A stretch of 64,000 nt of DNA, taken from assembly GCA_028285485.1 (NCBI GenBank), contig JANQPC010000054.1:62001-126000 (forward strand). Direction: 5' to 3'. Origin of the DNA: Paracoccaceae bacterium (GTDB lineage: Bacteria; Pseudomonadota; Alphaproteobacteria; Rhodobacterales; Rhodobacteraceae). Positions 19,538 through 28,841 of the stretch are shown here, in pieces. Every line of letters starts with the position of its first letter. The first letter of the stretch is position 1. The position numbers and the translations under genes were made by a program. The notes beneath the pieces were generated by a model. That model had not been told where the DNA came from. It saw nothing but the letters and a program-made list of their open reading frames with translations, and ran no database searches.

Positions 19538-20499
19538 GATGCCAGCGCCGCATCGCGCCGCGCGGCGGCCTCATCGGCAGGGAAGAGCAGCGCGGTTTCG
19601 GGTGTGATCAGCGTTTCGAACCCCTCCGGCAGCCCGCTCTCGGGCGTTACCGCAGGATACATCCAGTTCGTTGTGGGGATCACGCCCTGAAACCCATCCG
19701 TCAGCATGAAGGCCAGGAACTGATCAGCAAGCTCGGACTGATCGCTCGCGGCCAGCTTTGCGGCGACCTCGATCTGCAGGTAATGCCCCTCGTCAAATGC
19801 CGCGGCGGCCTTCGTTGGATCTTCCTCGGCAATCAGGTGATAGGCGGGCGAGGTTGTGTAGGAGAGCACCATGTCGGCCTCCCCTTCCAGAAACAGCCCA
19901 TAGGCTTCCGACCAGCCCTTGGTGACGGTCACGATATTGTCTGAAAGCCCCTGCCAGATCTCGCCTGCACGGTCGCCATAAGCGGCCTCGACCCAGAGCA
20001 GAAGCCCAAGGCCGGGAGTGGACGAGCGCGGATCCTGGATCAGGATCGATACATCGCTTTCGGCAAGCGCTGCGAGGCTCGCGGGCGGTGTTTCAAGCGC
20101 CGTGGTATCGTGAACGAAGGCGAAGTAGCCCCAGTCATAGGGCAGAAACGTCTCGTCTTCCCAAGCCACGGGCAGATCGAGCGCGGGCACCTCTGCGCCA
20201 TGGGGGGCAAAGAGCCCAGTCTCCGCCGCCGCCGCCAACAGGTTTGTATCGAGGCCCAGCACGATATCGGCATCGCTTCGCGCGCCTTCGAGCCGCACGC
20301 GCGCCAGAAGCGCCGCGCCATCGCCCGCCGCGACGAATTGCAGATCGCAGCCGCAGGTTTCCTCGAAGGCCGCTTCAACTGCCGGGCCGGGGCCCCATTC
20401 AGCAACGAAGCTGTCATAGGTATAAACGGTCAGAACGGGCAGGTCGGCCACAGCCGGGGTTGCCACCAATAGTCCTGCCGCGATGAGGGGGTGTTTCAC
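19513..20499 (-). CDS. thiB: thiamine ABC transporter substrate-binding protein
   Basis: A 328-residue protein with a Sec signal peptide (cleavage after AVA, about residue 18) and the ThiB start VYTYDSFVAEWGPG. It binds thiamine and its phosphates in the periplasm. The start is GTG, preceded by GGAGG 7 bases upstream. It is the first gene of thiBPQ and lies just below a TPP riboswitch, so high TPP should reduce its expression, probably by hiding the ribosome site. Confidence 0.94.
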   Translation of the reverse strand: MKHPLIAAGLLVATPAVADLPVLTVYTYDSFVAEWGPGPAVEAAFEETCGCDLQFVAAGDGAALLARVRLEGARSDADIVLGLDTNLLAAAAETGLFAPHGAEVPALDLPVAWEDETFLPYDWGYFAFVHDTTALETPPASLAALAESDVSILIQDPRSSTPGLGLLLWVEAAYGDRAGEIWQGLSDNIVTVTKGWSEAYGLFLEGEADMVLSYTTSPAYHLIAEEDPTKAAAAFDEGHYLQIEVAAKLAASDQSELADQFLAFMLTDGFQGVIPTTNWMYPAVTPESGLPEGFETLITPETALLFPADEAAARRDAALASWLGALSQ

Positions 20500-20549
20500 G
20501 TCATATCCTCCATGCTTCGGCGCGGACGAAGTTGGGTCAGAGGATATCT

Positions 20550-20637
20550 CTTACCTTCCCTCCGCCGGCACTAACCGGTTCAGGTTCAACGGGTTCGCGA
20601 AGTGCATCTCAGCCCCATGCGGGGCACCCCGAGGTGG
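20550..20637 (-). promoter_or_regulatory. TPP riboswitch (THI element)
   Basis: On the minus strand the conserved THI-box parts appear in order: GGGGTGCCCC, GGGGCTGAGATGC (CTGAGA at 20607-20612), GAACCCGTTGAACCTGAACC and the closing CCGGTTAGTGCCGG-GGAGGGAAGGT. Two helical arms with the family's invariant bases are visible. It lies about 50 bases upstream of the thiB start. Known family behaviour is to switch expression off when TPP binds. There is no T-rich terminator between it and thiB, so translational control is the more likely mode. Confidence 0.95.
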
Positions 20638-20720
20638 GCGTGACCCTAGTGCGCCGCCCCGGCGGCGGCAAGCCGAAAGCCCTTGAGGGGCGCGGGGCGC
20701 ATGGCTAGAGAACCGGGGTT

Positions 20721-21821
20721 ATGAGCATGAACAGCTTCGGCCACGTCTTCCGCGTTACCACCTGGGGCGAAAGCCACGGGCCCGCCCTTGGCGCCACCGT
20801 TGATGGGTGCCCGCCGGGCGTACCGCTCGGCGAGGCCGATCTTCAGCTGTGGCTCGATAAGCGCAAGCCCGGGCAGAGCCGGTACACCACCCAGCGGCGT
20901 GAGGCCGATGCGGTGGAAATTCTCTCGGGCGTGTTCGAGGGGGTGACAACGGGCACGCCGATCCAGCTGATGATCCGCAATACCGATCAGCGCTCAAAGG
21001 ATTACGGCGAAATTGCCGAGAAGTTTCGCCCCGGCCATGCCGATATCACCTATTGGCAGAAATACGGTGTGCGCGATTACCGGGGCGGCGGCCGATCTTC
21101 TGCGCGCGAAACGGCGGCACGGGTGGCGGCGGGCGGCGTGGCGCGGGCGGCGCTGGCCAAGCTTGTGCCGGGCCTCGCGATCACCGGCTACATGGTGCGG
21201 ATGGGCGAACGCGAGATCGATCGCGCGCGGTTCGATCTGGCCGAGGTGCCGCAGAACCCGTTCTGGGTGCCCGATGCGCAGGCGGCGGAAGACTGGGCCG
21301 CCTATCTCGACGGCTTGCGCAAATCCGGCAACTCTGTGGGCGCGACGATCGAGATTTCGGCACGCGGGGTGCCCGCGGGCCTTGGTGCGCCGATCTATGC
21401 CAAGCTCGATACCGATCTCGCCGCGGCAATGATGAGCATCAACGCGGTGAAAGGCGTTGAGATCGGCGAGGGCATGGCGGCCGCAGAACTCACTGGCGAT
21501 GCGAATGCCGATGAGATCACGCTGGGCCCCGATGGGCCCGAATACAGCTCAAACCACGCCGGCGGTATCCTCGGCGGCATCTCGACGGGGCAGGAGATCG
21601 TGCTGCGCTTCGCGGTTAAACCCACCTCGTCGATCCTGACCCCGCGGCGAACGATCACCAAGGCAGGCGCGGCCACCGAGATCGTCACGAAGGGGCGGCA
21701 TGACCCTTGCGTGGGTATCCGCGCCGTGCCGGTGGGCGAGGCGATGGCGGCCTGCGTGATCCTCGATCACCTGCTTCTGGATCGCGCGCAAACCGGTGGG
21801 GAGCGCGGCGCGATCGGGTAG
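20721..21821 (+). CDS. aroC: chorismate synthase
   Basis: A 366-residue protein with the three AroC signatures: [18 protein letters not shown] at the start, [14 protein letters not shown] with [17 protein letters not shown], and [17 protein letters not shown] near the end. It makes chorismate from 5-enolpyruvylshikimate 3-phosphate with reduced FMN, the last common step of aromatic amino acid synthesis. It is divergent from thiB with about 220 bases between, most of it the riboswitch. Confidence 0.97.
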   Translation: MSMNSFGHVFRVTTWGESHGPALGATVDGCPPGVPLGEADLQLWLDKRKPGQSRYTTQRREADAVEILSGVFEGVTTGTPIQLMIRNTDQRSKDYGEIAEKFRPGHADITYWQKYGVRDYRGGGRSSARETAARVAAGGVARAALAKLVPGLAITGYMVRMGEREIDRARFDLAEVPQNPFWVPDAQAAEDWAAYLDGLRKSGNSVGATIEISARGVPAGLGAPIYAKLDTDLAAAMMSINAVKGVEIGEGMAAAELTGDANADEITLGPDGPEYSSNHAGGILGGISTGQEIVLRFAVKPTSSILTPRRTITKAGAATEIVTKGRHDPCVGIRAVPVGEAMAACVILDHLLLDRAQTGGERGAIG

Positions 21822-21848
21822 AGCGTTTCCGGGAACGCCGGAACCGCG

Positions 21849-22259
21849 CTAGGCGGAAGCAGCCAGCGCCGTATCCAGCAGCGCCTGAATATCGGCCTTG
21901 CTGGTGCCGGCCACGATGCGGCCCAGTTCCTCATCCCCCTTCAGCACCACAAGCGTGCTGCGGCGGGGGATCTGCAGGCGCTGGGTCAGTTCGGCGCCGC
22001 GATGCACATCCCAATCCACGGAGATGAAGCTGATCGCCTCGCCATAGGCCGGGTTCTCTTCCAGCAAGGCCGAGATCACGCGGCCCTGCGCCCGGCAGGT
22101 GGTGCACCAGCTTGCGTAGAAATCGAGGAACACGGTTTTGCCCGCCGCCAGTTCTTCATCCACAAGGCCGGGGGTGTAGGGCGTTCCGGTCGCGGCAAGC
22201 GAAAGGCGTGGCAGAAGCGCGGTGCCGGCAAGGGCGGAGAGGAAGAGACGACGATCCAT
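21849..22259 (-). CDS. exported thioredoxin-like protein
   Basis: A 136-residue protein with an RR-containing signal peptide (DRRLFLSALAGTALL) and a thioredoxin domain whose active site is WCTTC (Cys52, Cys55). The cis-proline lies in IPRRSTLVV. Proteins of this type resemble the C-terminal DsbD domain and work in the periplasm. It follows the CcdA-like gene by 15 bases on the same strand, so CcdA may feed it electrons from cytoplasmic thioredoxin. Confidence 0.82.
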   Translation of the reverse strand: MDRRLFLSALAGTALLPRLSLAATGTPYTPGLVDEELAAGKTVFLDFYASWCTTCRAQGRVISALLEENPAYGEAISFISVDWDVHRGAELTQRLQIPRRSTLVVLKGDEELGRIVAGTSKADIQALLDTALAASA

Positions 22260-22274
22260 GGTGATACCTTTTCC

Positions 22275-22988
22275 CTAAAGCGAAACTGAAAGATCCATCA
22301 GCCAGGGCGGCAGGTTCTCCAGCGCCCAAAGCTCAATGGAATGGTGAAGTTTGAAGAGGATGGCGAGACCCACGGCCACGAAGCTTGCGCCCAGGATCGG
22401 GCGGGCGCGGAGCGCGATGGCCCGCATCCAGGCCTGCCGCCGCTGGATCGCCGAACGCGCGCCATAGCCAAGCGCCACAATGATGGTGGATACGCCAAGC
22501 GCGAAGGCCGCCATGATGCTGCCGGCCCAGAGCAGGCTCTCGCCCTGGCTTGCCAGCGATATCGCCGCGCCAAGCGTGGGCCCGATGCAGGGGGACCAGA
22601 CCGCCCCAAGCAGCATGCCGCCGAGAAACACGCCCCGTCCCTGGCTTTGATCCAGCTCTGAAAGCCCCGCATCGGCCTGGGCCGAAAAGCCCGCCGTGGC
22701 GGTGGCGAAACGTTCGGAGAAGCGGGGCACCAGCAGGATCAGGCCAAAGCCGATCATCAGCACCGCCCCGGCATTGGCCACGCCTTCGGGCGTGATCCCC
22801 AGCGAATACCCCACCGCCGTAACGCCGAGGCCCAGCACCACGAAAGACAGGCTCATGCCCGCGGCCAGCAGGATCGGCCCCTGCCGCCCGGCCTGCAGCG
22901 CCGTGGCCAGAACAATCGGTAGCACCGGCAGAACGCAGGGGTTGATCAGCGTCAAGAGCCCCGCAGCATATCCGAAAACCAGATCCAT
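22275..22988 (-). CDS. CcdA-family thiol-disulfide membrane transporter
   Basis: A 237-residue protein with six or seven membrane segments. The two conserved cysteines lie in INPCVLPVLP (Cys18) and WSPCIGPTLGA (Cys134), as in CcdA/DsbD membrane domains. It shuttles reducing power across the inner membrane, often for cytochrome c maturation. The adjacent exported thioredoxin-like protein is the natural partner. About 70 bases separate it from the upstream EamA gene. Confidence 0.87.
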   Translation of the reverse strand: MDLVFGYAAGLLTLINPCVLPVLPIVLATALQAGRQGPILLAAGMSLSFVVLGLGVTAVGYSLGITPEGVANAGAVLMIGFGLILLVPRFSERFATATAGFSAQADAGLSELDQSQGRGVFLGGMLLGAVWSPCIGPTLGAAISLASQGESLLWAGSIMAAFALGVSTIIVALGYGARSAIQRRQAWMRAIALRARPILGASFVAVGLAILFKLHHSIELWALENLPPWLMDLSVSL

Positions 22989-23057
22989 CGCGCCGGGTAT
23001 AGCGGCAAGTTGCGGGAAGGCTGAGACAAATTTCCCGCGCGGGCGTTCACAGAACCG

Positions 23058-23927
23058 TCAGCGCGCGCGCTGGCGGGCAAGTTGCACGGCCAGAATGCCT
23101 GCGGTGATGATCGCCACGCCCAGAAGATCCAGCGCGCCCAGCGCCTCGCCCAGGATCGCGGCGGCAATGGCCACGCCGAAGAACGGGTTGAGAAAGTGGA
23201 ACGTGGCCGCGCGGGTGGCGCCGATCCGGTTCACCAGTGTGAACCACACCCAGGTGGCCAGAAGCCCGGGCACCAGCGTGGTATAGGCAAACGCCGCAAC
23301 GAAGGGCCAGGAGAGGCGGAGGAACAGATCCTCCGTCAGAAGCCCGACGATGCCCAGCGCAACGCTGCCCACCAGCATCTGCAGCCCCACGATCATGATC
23401 ACGTTGCCACCCGATGACGCGCCGCGCAGCGCGAGCGTGGCGAAGGTAAGCGCCAGCGCGCCCAGAACGCACAAGCCGATGCCGAAAAGGTCAACACCGC
23501 CGCCAATGCGCGAGCCCATGATGAGCGCGACGCCGAAGAACCCCGCCGCCAGCCCGGCAACGCCCAAGGGCGGCAGCGTTTCACGGAAGATCAGCCAGCC
23601 GAAGAGCGCCACCAGAAGCGGCAGCGTGGAGGCCACGATGGCCGCCAGCGAAGCTTCCACCGTTTGCATCGCCACGAAGTTCAAGCCCAGATAGAGCGCG
23701 TTCTGGCAGATCCCGAACAGGATCGTGGCGCGCCACTGCGCGCGGGTCAGCCGCCAGCTTTGCCCGATGGCCAGCGCGATGCCCACGCCAATGAGCCCCG
23801 AGATCAGGAACCGCACCGCCAGCGCCGTCAGCGGCGGGGCATCGGCCACGATGATCCGCGCCGATGTGAAGGCGGAGGACCACATCAGCGCAAACGCAAG
23901 CCCCATGCCGATGGCGCGCAAATCCAT
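23058..23927 (-). CDS. EamA/DMT-family transporter
   Basis: A 289-residue protein with ten membrane segments in two EamA repeats. The first half contains MWSSAFTSARIIV and the second ends with the usual FLNPFFGVAIAAAILGEALG block. Family members export amino acids, nucleosides and other metabolites. No neighbour points to a substrate. It is the next minus-strand gene after hupB-like HU, but a terminator separates them. Confidence 0.85.
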   Translation of the reverse strand: MDLRAIGMGLAFALMWSSAFTSARIIVADAPPLTALAVRFLISGLIGVGIALAIGQSWRLTRAQWRATILFGICQNALYLGLNFVAMQTVEASLAAIVASTLPLLVALFGWLIFRETLPPLGVAGLAAGFFGVALIMGSRIGGGVDLFGIGLCVLGALALTFATLALRGASSGGNVIMIVGLQMLVGSVALGIVGLLTEDLFLRLSWPFVAAFAYTTLVPGLLATWVWFTLVNRIGATRAATFHFLNPFFGVAIAAAILGEALGALDLLGVAIITAGILAVQLARQRAR

Positions 23928-23970
23928 CCCGTTCCCTTCCGCCCGATTCCGCTTCCCCCAGAAACGGAAA

Positions 23971-23991
23971 AGGGCCGCGAAAAGCGACCCT
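23971..23991 (-). terminator. intrinsic terminator after the HU gene
   Basis: Read on the minus strand, an 8-bp stem AGGGTCGC / GCGGCCCT (one G-T pair) with a TTTTC loop is followed by TTTCCG. It lies about 25 bases after the HU stop codon. The T run is short, so termination strength is uncertain. Confidence 0.6.
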
Positions 23992-24017
23992 AGTCCAGCG
24001 CAAAATGAGGTATGGCC

Positions 24018-24305
24018 TTAGCCGTTGACGCTATCTTTCAGCGCCTTGGCGATGGTCATCTTCACCACCTTGTCGGCATCCTTGTGGATCTGCTCGCCGG
24101 TGGCGGGGTTGCGCACCATGCGTGCAGGGCGCTCGCGGCAATAGATCTTGCCCACGCCCGGCAGGGTAACAGCGCCACCGCCGGCAACTTCCTTCGTGAT
24201 GATGTCGACGATGGAATCAAGCGCGGCACCAGCCGTCTTCTTGTCTGCATCCATCTGATCGGCCAGCGCGGCAACAAGCTGCGTCTTTGTCATGGGTTTT
24301 GCCAT
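24018..24305 (-). CDS. HU-family DNA-binding protein
   Basis: A 95-residue basic protein of usual HU length. The family arm segment is present as GKIYCRERPARMVRNPATGE, including the proline that intercalates in bent DNA (RNP). HU compacts and bends DNA as a dimer. It has its own upstream region of about 130 bases, including two TCTAGA hexamers about 20 bases apart, and a downstream terminator, so it is probably monocistronic. HU is more likely than IHF because the IHF-specific N-terminal motifs are missing. Confidence 0.93.
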   Translation of the reverse strand: MAKPMTKTQLVAALADQMDADKKTAGAALDSIVDIITKEVAGGGAVTLPGVGKIYCRERPARMVRNPATGEQIHKDADKVVKMTIAKALKDSVNG

Positions 24306-24437
24306 ATGAGTCTCCTCGATTTGCCCTTATACTAGGGGCTTCATCAGACCTATAAACGCGATCTAGATACCAAACACAACGTCTAGAGTAATTAAATAAG
24401 GGCTTTCGCGCATCTTGTATGCGGAAATCCGCCTTTG

Positions 24438-25922
24438 TCAAAGGAAAGCCGTTTCCTCGAAACTGCGTAGTTTCCGCGAGTGAATGCGCTCCAGCGGCAT
24501 TTCACGGATCGTTTCCATCGCCCGGATGCCGATCTGCAAGTGGCGGGAAACCTGCGTGCGATAGAAGTCAGATGCCATGCCGGGCAGCTTCAGTTCGCCA
24601 TGCAGCGGTTTGTCAGACACGCATAGCAGCGTTCCGTAAGGCACCCGGAAGCGGAAACCGTTGGCCGCGATGGTAGCGCTCTCCATATCCAGCGCGATCG
24701 CGCGGCTTTGGCTTAACCTCTGCACGGGGCCGGATTGATCGCGCAACTCCCAGTTCCGGTTATCGATGGTGGCCACGGTGCCCGTGCGCATGATGCGCTT
24801 GAGATCATAGCCCTGGTATTCGCTGACATCGGCCACCGCCTGTTCCAGCGCGATTTGTATCTCGGCCAGTGCCGGGATCGGCACCCAGACCGGCAGATCA
24901 TCATCCAGCACATGATCTTCGCGCAGGTAGGCATGGGCCAGCACGAAATCGCCCAGGCGCTGGCTGTTTCGAAGCCCCGCGCAATGGCCCACCATCAGCC
25001 AGGCATGGGGGCGCAGCACCGCAATATGGTCTGTCGCCGTTTTTGCGTTTGAAGGCCCCACGCCGATATTCACCAGTGTGATCCCGGCCCCCGACTTTCG
25101 CTTGAGGTGATAGGTGGGCATCTGCGGCAGTTTGGCGGGCACGGGCAGCGCCTCGCCCGCCTTTGTGATCACAGTATTGCCGGGCCCCACAAAGGCCGTA
25201 TAGCCGCTCTCGGGATCGGCCAGCGCTTCGCGCGCATAGGCTTCGAATTCTTCCACGTAGAACTGGTAGTTCGTGAACAGAACATGGTTCTGGAAGTGCC
25301 GCGGATCGGTTGCCGTGTAATGGGCCAGGCGCGCGAGCGAATAATCAACGCGCTGGGCGGTGAAGGGCGCAAGCGGGCCGGAGCCATCCTCATGGGTAAA
25401 CCCGTAGCTGTTGACGATATCGTCGTTCGTGGTGGCCAGATCCGGCACATCGAATACATCGCGCAGGGTGAACTCCATCGCGCCTTCTTGCGGCACCGTC
25501 ACATCGGCATCGTTTGCCACGGCGAAATGCACCGGCATCGGCGTGTCGGAGGGGCCCACGCTGATATTGATATCGTGGTTCTCGATCAGAAGGCCGATCT
25601 GCTGGGTGAGGTAGTTGGCGAACAGATCGGGCCGCGTAATGGTGGTGGAATAGGTGCCGGGCTCGGCCACATGCCCGTAGCTCAGGCGGCTGTCGACCGA
25701 GGCGAAGCTCGTCGTCGTAACCCGCACCTCGGGGTAGAAGGCGCGGTAGCGCGCGGTAGGCAGCCCGGTGGCGATGGAATGCGAGAACTGGGTGCAAAGG
25801 AACTCGGTGGCGGTGGCGTAAAGCTCCTGTAGCCGTTCCACCGCCCCTGCGGCATCGCTGAACACCTCGTGCCCAGGCGTATCGGGGCAGATCACTGGCA
25901 TGTTCCGATCGGGGGCGTTCAT
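24438..25922 (-). CDS. amn: AMP nucleosidase
   Basis: A 494-residue protein of full Amn length. The N-terminal third carries the regulatory domain (TRPDLFANYLTQQIGLL) and the C-terminal part has the nucleoside phosphorylase-like core (TLVNIGVGPSNAKTATDHIAVLRPHAWLMVGHCAGLR and MESATIAANGFRFRVPYG). It splits AMP to adenine and ribose 5-phosphate. It overlaps the adenine deaminase gene by 4 bases (ATGA), so its product adenine is handed to the co-expressed deaminase. Confidence 0.94.
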   Translation of the reverse strand: MNAPDRNMPVICPDTPGHEVFSDAAGAVERLQELYATATEFLCTQFSHSIATGLPTARYRAFYPEVRVTTTSFASVDSRLSYGHVAEPGTYSTTITRPDLFANYLTQQIGLLIENHDINISVGPSDTPMPVHFAVANDADVTVPQEGAMEFTLRDVFDVPDLATTNDDIVNSYGFTHEDGSGPLAPFTAQRVDYSLARLAHYTATDPRHFQNHVLFTNYQFYVEEFEAYAREALADPESGYTAFVGPGNTVITKAGEALPVPAKLPQMPTYHLKRKSGAGITLVNIGVGPSNAKTATDHIAVLRPHAWLMVGHCAGLRNSQRLGDFVLAHAYLREDHVLDDDLPVWVPIPALAEIQIALEQAVADVSEYQGYDLKRIMRTGTVATIDNRNWELRDQSGPVQRLSQSRAIALDMESATIAANGFRFRVPYGTLLCVSDKPLHGELKLPGMASDFYRTQVSRHLQIGIRAMETIREMPLERIHSRKLRSFEETAFL

Positions 25923-27721
25923 GGCATGTCCTCGAATAGTTCGGTCAGCTCAAAGCGGGTGACATCCACGAGCCCCAGATCCGAGATCCGAAGCTCGGGT
26001 ATCACAACAAGCGCCAGGAGCGAGTGCTGCATATAAGCGTTGTTAAGCGTGCAGCCGCAGGTGGCCATCGCTGCTACGATGCCCTCGGCCTGCTCGGCCA
26101 CCCAATGCGCGGGCGCGTCTGACATCAGGCCCGCAATCGGCAGCTCAACAAGCGCAATCTCCTCCCCATCTTTCCAAACGGTCACGCCGCCGCCCACTTC
26201 GGCCAGCCGGTTCGCGGCCGCCGCCATCTCTTCATGGCTGGTGCCGACCACGATCATGTGGTGGCTGTCATGGGCCACGGTGGAGGCGATTGCCATATCA
26301 CCCTCATAGCCGAAGCCCGAAACGAAGCCGTTGACCACATCGCCGGTGGCCCGATGCCGCTCCACCAGCGCGATCTGGCACACGCCGTCTTCGCCACGCA
26401 CCAGGCCCTCTTTCACCGGAAGATCGGCGGTCAGCGCCTTCGTGGGCGCCTGGTTTTCCACCACACCGATCACCTTTGCGGTCACCCGGTTGGCGCCCTT
26501 GGGTGCGGCGATCTCGAAGTGGGCGGGTGTTACGGGCGCGCCCAGATTCACCGTTTCGCGCACCGCCTGCGGCCAGTCAAAATGCGGGCATTCGACCCGC
26601 ATCTGGCCTTCTTCGGCCACCGTGATGCCCCGCGCAATCACCCGGTGGATCGGCAGGTCCGAAAGATCGGAGGTCAGGATCACATCCGCGCGCCGGCCGG
26701 GCGCGATAGACCCTAATTCACGCTCAAGCCCAAAATGCGTGGCGGTGTTCACCGTGGCCATCTGCAGCGCGATCAGCGGATCGCAGCCGCATTCGATCGC
26801 ATGGCGCACGACGCGGTTCATATGCCCGTCATTGACCAGCGTGCCGGAATGGCAATCGTCGGTACACAGGATGAAATTCCGCGGGTCGAGCCCCTTTTCG
26901 GTGATCGCGGTGATCTGGCGTTCCACATCATACCAGGCGCTGCCAAGGCGCAGCATTGCGCGCATGCCCTGGCGCACCCGTGCAATCGCATCTTCCTCGC
27001 AGGTGCCCTCATGGTCATCCGCCGGCCCGCCGGCCGCATACGCGTGAAAGTCCGGGCCCAGATCGGGCGAAGCGTAGTGGCCGCCCACCGTTTTGCCCGC
27101 CGCTTGGGTGGCCGCGATCTCTGCCAGCATCTTGGCATCGCCTGCCACAACGCCGGGGAAATTCATCATCTCCCCCAAGCCGATGATCCCGGGCCAGGCC
27201 ATCGCTTCGGCCACATCTTCCGCAGAGATTTCGAACCCCGTCGTCTCCAGCCCCGGGGCCGATGGCGCGCAGGAGGGCATTTGCATGTAGATCGAAACGG
27301 GCTGCATCAGAGCCTCGTCATGCATCATCCGCACGCCATCCAGGCCCAGCACATTGGCGATTTCATGGGGGTCGGCGAACATCGTCGTCGTGCCATGGGG
27401 GATGACGGCGCGGGCAAACTCCGCGGGCGTGAGCATCCCCGATTCGATGTGCATATGCCCATCGCACAGGCCGGGGATCATGTAATGCCCATTGGCCTCG
27501 ATGATCTCGGTATCCTCGCCGATGCAGTGGCTGGCATCGGGGCCCACATAGGCAAAGCGCCCCGCCGCCACCGCGATCTGGTAGCCATCCAGTATTTCGC
27601 GCGATTGAACGTTTACGAGCCGCCCGCCCCGGATCACCAGATCCGCAGCCGCGCGCCCGGCTGCGACGGCGACGAGATGCGCCGCGCTTTCCTGCCATGT
27701 CGTGAAAGGGTGCCGTTCCAT
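25919..27721 (-). CDS. ade: adenine deaminase
   Basis: A 600-residue amidohydrolase. Metal-site motifs are visible: CDGHMHIESGMLTPAEF, FADPHEIANVLG and the aspartate in CTDDCHSGTLVNDGHM. It deaminates adenine to hypoxanthine with release of ammonia. It lies directly upstream of and overlaps amn, giving a two-gene route AMP to adenine to hypoxanthine. About 70 bases separate it from paaE, so read-through from the paa operon is possible but not shown. Confidence 0.94.
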   Translation of the reverse strand: MERHPFTTWQESAAHLVAVAAGRAAADLVIRGGRLVNVQSREILDGYQIAVAAGRFAYVGPDASHCIGEDTEIIEANGHYMIPGLCDGHMHIESGMLTPAEFARAVIPHGTTTMFADPHEIANVLGLDGVRMMHDEALMQPVSIYMQMPSCAPSAPGLETTGFEISAEDVAEAMAWPGIIGLGEMMNFPGVVAGDAKMLAEIAATQAAGKTVGGHYASPDLGPDFHAYAAGGPADDHEGTCEEDAIARVRQGMRAMLRLGSAWYDVERQITAITEKGLDPRNFILCTDDCHSGTLVNDGHMNRVVRHAIECGCDPLIALQMATVNTATHFGLERELGSIAPGRRADVILTSDLSDLPIHRVIARGITVAEEGQMRVECPHFDWPQAVRETVNLGAPVTPAHFEIAAPKGANRVTAKVIGVVENQAPTKALTADLPVKEGLVRGEDGVCQIALVERHRATGDVVNGFVSGFGYEGDMAIASTVAHDSHHMIVVGTSHEEMAAAANRLAEVGGGVTVWKDGEEIALVELPIAGLMSDAPAHWVAEQAEGIVAAMATCGCTLNNAYMQHSLLALVVIPELRISDLGLVDVTRFELTELFEDMP

Positions 27722-27793
27722 GAACCGATATTCACCGGATCGCGGGCGGGCGCAAGGCCCGGCCCCGGCGACCGGCAGCTTTTCACGAAGGGG

Positions 27794-28834
27794 TCACGCG
27801 GCGTCGAAATCGAGCGCAAGCGCGGCGTCCATGGGCCGCGCCTGGCAGGCAAGCGTGAAGCCCGCGGCAATCTCCCACGGCTCCAGCGAGTAATTTACGG
27901 GCAACTCCACGGCGCCCGAGACGATCTTGCACCGGCAGGTGCAGCACATGCCGCCCTTGCAGGAATAGGGCAGTTCGATCCCCTGGCGCGCCGCCGCATC
28001 CACAAGGCTGGTGTCTTCCGGTTGCACAACGAAGCGCTTCTGCGCGCCGTCAAGCACGATGCGCACCTCAACACCTTCGGACCGCGGCGTGGCAGGGCGC
28101 TCGGGCGAAGGGGTGCCATCGGTAGTAAACCGTTCGTGGTGAATGCGTGCCGCCTCTACACCGCGCGCCACCAGCGCGGATTCCACCGCATCGATCATGC
28201 CGCCGGGGCCGCAGAGGAATACGCCATCGGCGCGCTCGGGCGCGATCAGCCCCTTTTCCGCAAGGTTAGACACCTTGTCGCCATCCACCCGCCCGTTCAG
28301 AAGCGCCACATCCTGCGCCTCGCGGCTCAGTACATGGATCACCGTGAAGCGATCGAGATACCTGTCTTTCAGCGCGTCGATCTCGTCGCGGAACATGATC
28401 GATCCCATATGGCGGTTGCCGTAGACGAGGGTTACCTCGGCCCCGTCTGCCAGCGCCGCCCCGGCAATGGCCATCATCGGGGTAATCCCCGATCCCGCGG
28501 CAATGAGGAGAAGCTGCTTTTCGCCGCGCCGTTGGAAGCGCCCCTCGGGCGGCATCACCTGAAGCTGTGCGCCGGGTGCCAGCGTTTGCGCAAACTGTGA
28601 AAACCGCCCTTGTTCCACCGCGCGAATGCCTACGCTGAGCGCGGCATCGGGCGCGGAGGCGATGGAGTAGGAGCGGCGGATATCCTCGCCCTCCACCTGT
28701 GCCCGCAGGGTCAGAAACTGCCCGGGCCTGTAGGAGAACGCCTCTCGCGCCGCTTCCGGTACATCGAAGGTGACCGAGACGGCATCTTCGGCCACCGGGC
28801 GCACCTCGCGGATCGTCAGAGTATGAAACGCCAT
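27794..28834 (-). CDS. paaE: phenylacetyl-CoA epoxidase reductase subunit PaaE
   Basis: A 346-residue protein with a ferredoxin-reductase N-terminus (FAD motif RRSYSIAS, NAD region GSGITPMMAI) and a plant-type 2Fe-2S C-terminus with Cys292, Cys297, Cys300 and Cys330. It passes electrons from NADPH to the PaaABC epoxidase. I chose the ATG before AFHTLTIREV because it follows paaD by 7 bases and matches the family start. It closes the paaABCDE operon. Confidence 0.93.
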   Translation of the reverse strand: MAFHTLTIREVRPVAEDAVSVTFDVPEAAREAFSYRPGQFLTLRAQVEGEDIRRSYSIASAPDAALSVGIRAVEQGRFSQFAQTLAPGAQLQVMPPEGRFQRRGEKQLLLIAAGSGITPMMAIAGAALADGAEVTLVYGNRHMGSIMFRDEIDALKDRYLDRFTVIHVLSREAQDVALLNGRVDGDKVSNLAEKGLIAPERADGVFLCGPGGMIDAVESALVARGVEAARIHHERFTTDGTPSPERPATPRSEGVEVRIVLDGAQKRFVVQPEDTSLVDAAARQGIELPYSCKGGMCCTCRCKIVSGAVELPVNYSLEPWEIAAGFTLACQARPMDAALALDFDAA

Positions 28835-28841
28835 CCTGCCC

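Noticed and set aside
17843-19690. 615-codon plus-strand open frame opposite thiP and thiQ
   Set aside because: It is an antisense shadow of two clear ABC-transporter genes. Its translation is Arg, Gln, Gly and Pro rich with no domain, as expected from the opposite strand of GC-rich coding DNA.
21823-21845. Hairpin GCGTTTCC/GGGAACGC after aroC
   Set aside because: The stem has a mismatch and there is no T run, so I do not call it a terminator.
26735-28600. 621-codon plus-strand open frame opposite ade and paaE
   Set aside because: It runs against two secure genes and has a His/Arg/Gly-rich low-information translation; there is no promoter or ribosome site.
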